Shown: positions 4,391 through 6,740 of the stretch, piece after piece
How the letters are laid out: every line of letters starts with the position of its first letter
Numbering within the stretch: the first letter of the stretch is position 1
From: Deltaproteobacteria bacterium
Lineage (GTDB): Bacteria; JAUYMQ01
Length of the DNA: 6,740 bases
Assembly: GCA_030698575.1 (NCBI GenBank)
Contig: JAUYMQ010000196.1
Span: forward strand, 1-6,740
Reading direction: 5' to 3'
Notes under the pieces: generated by a model
Database searches by the model: none
What the model saw: the letters and a program-made list of their open reading frames with translations, nothing else
What the model was told of the DNA's origin: nothing
Program-made: the position numbers and the translations under genes

Positions 4391-4416
4391 CGATTCCGTA
4401 GCTTAGGTCAATTTAA

Positions 4417-4707
4417 ATGGCTGGACGCCCTCCCAAGGAGAAGTCCTTCGCCAATATGCTCAAGATCGCCATCAACGAGGCGAACGAGCAAGGCGGGACC
4501 AAGCTCCGCGACGTGGCCGACGCGCTGGTGACAAAGGCGCTCACCGGCGATGTGCCGGCCATCAAGGAAGTTGCCGATCGTCTCGACGGCAAGGTGCCGC
4601 AAGGCGTGATCGGTGGCGAGGAAGACGATGCCCCGCTGCGTGTGCAGCTCATAGAACTGGTTGCCGGTGTCCGCAGTCCAGGTTCACCTCCCGCCGAAAC
4701 TGGTTGA
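4417..4707 (+). CDS. Small terminase-like / DUF5681-type DNA packaging protein
   Basis: The 96-residue product begins MAGRPPKEKSFANMLKIAIN, a basic 'GRPPK' hook followed by helices, continues with LRDVADALVTKALTGDVPAI and ends its conserved part with VADRLDGKVPQGVIGG. The pattern 'GRxPK...SFA..L...A..DGKVPQ' is typical of small proteins encoded directly upstream of the large terminase in alphaproteobacterial phages and annotated as DUF5681 or small terminase. Small terminases recognise phage DNA and stimulate the large subunit ATPase. A clear helix-turn-helix is not obvious, so the assignment rests mainly on gene order and motif. AGGT at 4405-4408 is a modest ribosome site. The 3' end overlaps terL by about 41 bases, indicating translational coupling. 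Confidence 0.65.
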   Translation: MAGRPPKEKSFANMLKIAINEANEQGGTKLRDVADALVTKALTGDVPAIKEVADRLDGKVPQGVIGGEEDDAPLRVQLIELVAGVRSPGSPPAETG

Positions 4708-5968
4708 TGTCTTTCTAGGGCCTGCCCTTTACCGGGTGGCCTATGGCGGGCGTGGTTCGGCCAAGACACGCTCATTTGCAACGATGTCTGCCGTGATGGG
4801 CTATCGGCTGTCCCATGCCGGTGAGCGTGGCGTCATCGTATGTGGCCGCGAGTTCATGAACTCGCTGGCGGATAGTTCATTTGCCGAAGTCAAACAGGCG
4901 ATTGAGGACGAACCGTGGCTTGCCGCCGCGTACGATGTTGGCGCGAATTTCATCCGCACCAAGGACGGCCGCATTGAGTTTGCCTTTGTCGGGCTGCGCC
5001 ACAACCTCGCTTCGATCAAGTCAAAGGCCAGAATTTGGGTTTTGTGGGTAGACGAAGCTGAGCGGGTGAGCGCGACGGCGTGGCAGATCGCCGACAACAC
5101 GGTGCGCGAGGAAGGCGCTGAAACGTGGGCAACATGGAACCCGGAACGCAAGGGTTCGGCCACGGACCTTCGCTTTCGCCAGAACCCGCCGCCAGAGTCC
5201 AAGATCGTCGAGATGAACTGGCGGGACAATCCGTGGTTCCCATCGACGCTTGAAAAGAAGCGTCTAGCTGATCTCGAAAAACGTCCCGACCAATATGCCC
5301 ATATTTGGGAAGGCGATTACGTGACGGTGGTTGAAGGCGCTTACTTCGCCGCCTCGCTGACCGAAGCCAAGGCCAAGGGCCGGATCGGCAACGTCTCGCC
5401 TGATCCTCTGATGACCTATCGCGCGTTCTGGGACATCGGCGGGACCGGGGCCAAGGCGGACGCCTGTGCGATCTGGATAGCCCAGTTCATCGGTCGCGAA
5501 ATCCGGGCGCTGAACTACTACGAGGCGGTCGGCCAGCCGCTCGCCACGCACGTCGCTTGGCTCAGGGACAATGGTTACGGCAAGGCGCTGTGTGTCCTGC
5601 CGCACGACGGCGAAACCAACGACAAGGTGTTTGACGTTTCCTACGACAGCGCACTGCAATCCGCGCAGTTCGAAACCGAAATCATTCCCAATCAGGGCAA
5701 GGGCGCGGCCAAGATGCGGATTGAAGCTGCCCGCAGACTGTTCCCGTCGATCTGGTTCAACGCCGGCACGACGGAAGCCGGACGGGAAGCGTTGGGCTGG
5801 TATCACGAGCGCAAAGATGAAGAGCGCGGCGTCGGGCTTGGCCCCGAACACGACTGGTCGAGTCACGGCGCAGACGCCTTCGGCCTGATGTGTGTTGCCT
5901 ATGAAGCGCCGCTGGAGCGGAAGAAGACGCAGCCGGTTCGACATGGACCGGGAGCATGGTTGGGCTGA
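4667..5968 (+). CDS. terL: Phage terminase large subunit (PBSX-type)
   Basis: This is the ATP-driven packaging motor and nuclease. Counting from the upstream in-frame TTG at 4661 (435 aa), the ATPase has Walker A GGRGSAKT (29-36), an adenine-side motif with REFMNSLADSSF, Walker B IWVLWVDEAE (125-134, D131/E132) and a coupling motif TWNPE (158-162). After NWRDNPWFP and YAHIWEGDY comes the RNase H-like nuclease with FWDIGG (D258), DACAIW (D268), LPHDGE (D316) and a C-terminal HDWSSHGADAF (D405). All expected acidic residues are present, so it should be active. The start GTG 4667 gives MSAVQVHLPPKLVDVFLGPA, the usual beginning in relatives; TTG 4661 is the alternative and neither has a strong ribosome site. 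The last residues, PVRHGPGAWLG, are repeated after the reversed gene downstream. The portal gene follows. Confidence 0.96.
   Translation: MSAVQVHLPPKLVDVFLGPALYRVAYGGRGSAKTRSFATMSAVMGYRLSHAGERGVIVCGREFMNSLADSSFAEVKQAIEDEPWLAAAYDVGANFIRTKDGRIEFAFVGLRHNLASIKSKARIWVLWVDEAERVSATAWQIADNTVREEGAETWATWNPERKGSATDLRFRQNPPPESKIVEMNWRDNPWFPSTLEKKRLADLEKRPDQYAHIWEGDYVTVVEGAYFAASLTEAKAKGRIGNVSPDPLMTYRAFWDIGGTGAKADACAIWIAQFIGREIRALNYYEAVGQPLATHVAWLRDNGYGKALCVLPHDGETNDKVFDVSYDSALQSAQFETEIIPNQGKGAAKMRIEAARRLFPSIWFNAGTTEAGREALGWYHERKDEERGVGLGPEHDWSSHGADAFGLMCVAYEAPLERKKTQPVRHGPGAWLG
5930..5968 (+). repeat. Direct repeat copy A: 3' end of terL
   Basis: These 13 codons end terL (QPVRHGPGAWLG and TGA). They match copy B at 6270-6308 at a constant offset of 340 bases. 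CCGGGAGCATGGTTGGG (5948-5964) is identical in both. Codons differ at eight positions including the stop, and five of the seven sense-codon differences are silent. Confidence 0.85.
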
Positions 5969-5974
5969 TCTAGC

Positions 5975-6211
5975 CTAGCCTGATGTGAGTTTCGCCAGAG
6001 CGCGAAAGTGAATCTGGTGTGCTCGCGCTGGTGACAGGCCGAGTGTGGCAGCGATAGCTTTATAGGTCTGAGGGCGTCGAGCAGTACGCGCGGTATAGAT
6101 CAGTCGCTCGCGCTTACTAAGCGCTGCCAATGCTTCTGGTGTTGGTGTTAGTGCCGCCGCCTTTGCTCTCACCGACTGGATGTATCGCTCGCGCTCATTC
6201 GTGGTGGGCAT
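5975..6211 (-). CDS. Sigma-70 region 4-like small protein (moron gene)
   Basis: The 78-residue product ends with a helix-turn-helix closely patterned on sigma-70 region 4: ALSKRERLIYTARTARRPQT (residues 30-49), then YKAIAATLGLSPARAHQIHF and RALAKL. Compare the family 'L..RER.V...R......T..EIA..LGIS..RV.QI..RALKKL'. Regions 1 to 3 are absent, so it cannot be a full sigma factor; it may bind -35-like DNA or the beta-flap, or act as a decoy. ATG 6211 is chosen because AAGGA lies upstream (minus strand, 6226-6222, 10 bases ahead); the frame extends to 6271 but into the terL-like repeat. It is opposite to the packaging genes it interrupts, visibly less GC-rich, has its own promoter and is bounded by a terL-end duplication: all signs of a later insertion. 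Confidence 0.75.
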   Translation of the reverse strand: MPTTNERERYIQSVRAKAAALTPTPEALAALSKRERLIYTARTARRPQTYKAIAATLGLSPARAHQIHFRALAKLTSG

Positions 6212-6235
6212 CGTGCTATTTCCTTGTCTGCCAAC

Positions 6236-6264
6236 AAAGTAACAGTGACGGACGAAAATGGCAA
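6236..6264 (-). promoter_or_regulatory. Promoter of the reversed sigma-4-like gene
   Basis: On the minus strand TTGCCA (6264-6259, five of six to consensus) and TACTTT (6241-6236) are 17 bases apart, and TG one base ahead of the -10 box (TGTTACTTT) gives an extended -10. Transcription would start near 6229, leaving a short leader with AAGGA and then ATG 6211. The -35 box overlaps the start of the terL-like mini-ORF, so the gene carries its own expression signal independent of the late operon. Confidence 0.55.
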
Positions 6265-6308
6265 AGGCCAAGCCCGTGCATCACGGGCCGGGAGCATGGT
6301 TGGGTTAG
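6258..6308 (+). pseudogene. 16-codon terL-end remnant, possible portal leader ORF
   Basis: The frame ATG 6258 to TAG 6308 encodes MAKAKPVHHGPGAWLG. Its last 12 residues match the end of TerL at 10 positions, while no other part of TerL is present. It is therefore the displaced 3' end of a terL gene. The ATG may be new or an old internal lysine-region codon pair changed by chance. The TAG abuts the portal ATG (TAGATG), so translation of this remnant could still deliver ribosomes to the portal gene. No strong ribosome site precedes the ATG. Confidence 0.6.
6270..6308 (+). repeat. Direct repeat copy B: second terL 3' end
   Basis: This is the partner of 5930-5968. It encodes KPVHHGPGAWLG and ends with TAG instead of TGA. 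Across 5931-5968 against 6271-6308 I count 29 identical bases of 38, with 17 in an unbroken run (6288-6304). Confidence 0.85.
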
Positions 6309-6740
6309 ATGGCAAAGACCGCCGCCAAAAAGAAAACGTCCGACGACGATCTGCTCCACGCCGGCCGTGAGGCGTTCGAGAAGTGCGTCGATGCCGAGCG
6401 CGACAACCGCCGTACTGCACTAGAGGATATCCGCTTCGCCCGTGAGGGCGTGCAGTGGCCCGACAACATCCGCAAGCAGCGCGAGAAAGAAGGGCGTCCC
6501 TGTCTCACCATCAGCAAGCTCCCGGCGTTCATTCGTCAGGTCGTCAACGACGCCCGCCAGAACAAGCCCGGCATTAAGGTCAGGCCGGTAGACTCCGGAG
6601 CCGACATCAAGGTCGCCGACATCATGTCGGGCCTGATCCGCAACATCGAATATTCCTCGAACGCCGACGTGGCCTACGACACGGCGGTTGAGTGCGCCGT
6701 GACCGGCGGCATCGGCTATGTCCGGATCGGCATGGACTAC
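6309..6740 (+). CDS. Phage portal protein, P22-type, N-terminal part
   Basis: Translation from ATG 6309 stays open for 144 codons to the window end, so the gene is cut off by the window. After a basic leader (MAKTAAKKKTSDDD) come a charged helix (ERDNRRTALEDIRFAREGVQ), the motif WPDNIRKQREKEGRPCLTIS, then KLPAFIRQVVNDARQNKPGI and IKVRPVDSGADIKVADIMSG, and finally NADVAYDTAVECAVTGGIGY. 'GRPCLTxNxLxxFIRQVVNDxRQNKPxIKVxPVD' is the signature of P22-like portal proteins, which form the dodecameric ring at the capsid vertex through which terminase pumps DNA. The start abuts the preceding TAG and has no clear ribosome site of its own, pointing to coupled translation. The place just after terL fits. 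Confidence 0.92.
   Translation, partial: MAKTAAKKKTSDDDLLHAGREAFEKCVDAERDNRRTALEDIRFAREGVQWPDNIRKQREKEGRPCLTISKLPAFIRQVVNDARQNKPGIKVRPVDSGADIKVADIMSGLIRNIEYSSNADVAYDTAVECAVTGGIGYVRIGMDY

Noticed and set aside
4716-4727. TAGGGCCTGCCC as a third copy of the HTH operator
   Set aside because: It lies inside terL coding sequence, its arm spacing is only 2 bases against 5 or 6 in the promoter sites, and there is no promoter nearby.
5264-5944. Minus-strand 226-codon frame opposite terL
   Set aside because: Shadow of the well-conserved terL; no ribosome site or known domain.
5963-5975. Small hairpin GGCT/AGCC after terL as a bidirectional terminator
   Set aside because: Only 4 bp and no U-run on either strand.
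1-6740. CRISPR array, insertion sequence, integrase or tRNA attachment site
   Set aside because: No regularly spaced repeats, transposase or recombinase motifs, or tRNA were seen in any frame.

Overview
The window is a stretch of a tailed phage or prophage from a high-GC alphaproteobacterium. The host call rests on a GcrA-family regulator (a cell-cycle factor of Alphaproteobacteria), high GC with frequent GTG/TTG starts, and a protein upstream of the terminase that resembles alphaproteobacterial DUF6456 proteins. No bacterial housekeeping gene is visible. The genus cannot be told from the sequence.

Layout. (1) 1-2533, plus strand: a tightly packed early operon of small genes, many joined by ATGA, GTGA or TGATG stop-start overlaps. 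It holds a helix-turn-helix-like protein, a 47-residue membrane peptide, three tiny hypotheticals, a phage GcrA, a winged-helix-like protein, an unknown 73-residue protein, a replication-protein C-terminal-type protein, and a doubtful proline-rich ORF. (2) About 2360-2645: no convincing gene, but a series of RNA hairpins, one closed by a GAAA tetraloop; a candidate structured RNA. (3) 2675-3234, plus: two small hypotheticals. (4) 3248-3650, minus: an overlapping two-gene regulatory operon (unknown 68-residue protein, then a small HTH protein). Its promoter holds a perfect 17-bp palindrome in the spacer between -35 and -10, and a second related inverted repeat just downstream. (5) 3747-4316, plus: a DUF6456-like protein placed where many phages keep a late-gene activator. 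(6) 4417-6740, plus: packaging genes, small terminase-like protein, large terminase and the start of a P22-type portal protein. (7) 5975-6211, minus: a lone gene for a sigma-70 region 4-like protein lying between terL and the portal gene, with its own promoter and ribosome site.

The most striking observation is that the reversed gene in (7) is flanked by two copies of the end of terL. The end of the large terminase (PVRHGPGAWLG-stop) is repeated as a 16-codon mini-ORF (PVHHGPGAWLG-stop) exactly 340 bp further on, and the mini-ORF stop abuts the portal start codon. The two copies differ mostly at silent sites. This looks like a moron that arrived with its own terL end and displaced the old one while keeping terL-type translational coupling to portal. 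With GcrA, which in the host family acts through sigma-70, the phage carries two proteins that plausibly touch the host sigma factor.

Working model (inference): the early operon reprograms the host and supports replication, the divergent HTH operon acts as an autoregulated switch, the DUF6456-like protein may control the late genes, and the packaging/capsid operon follows.
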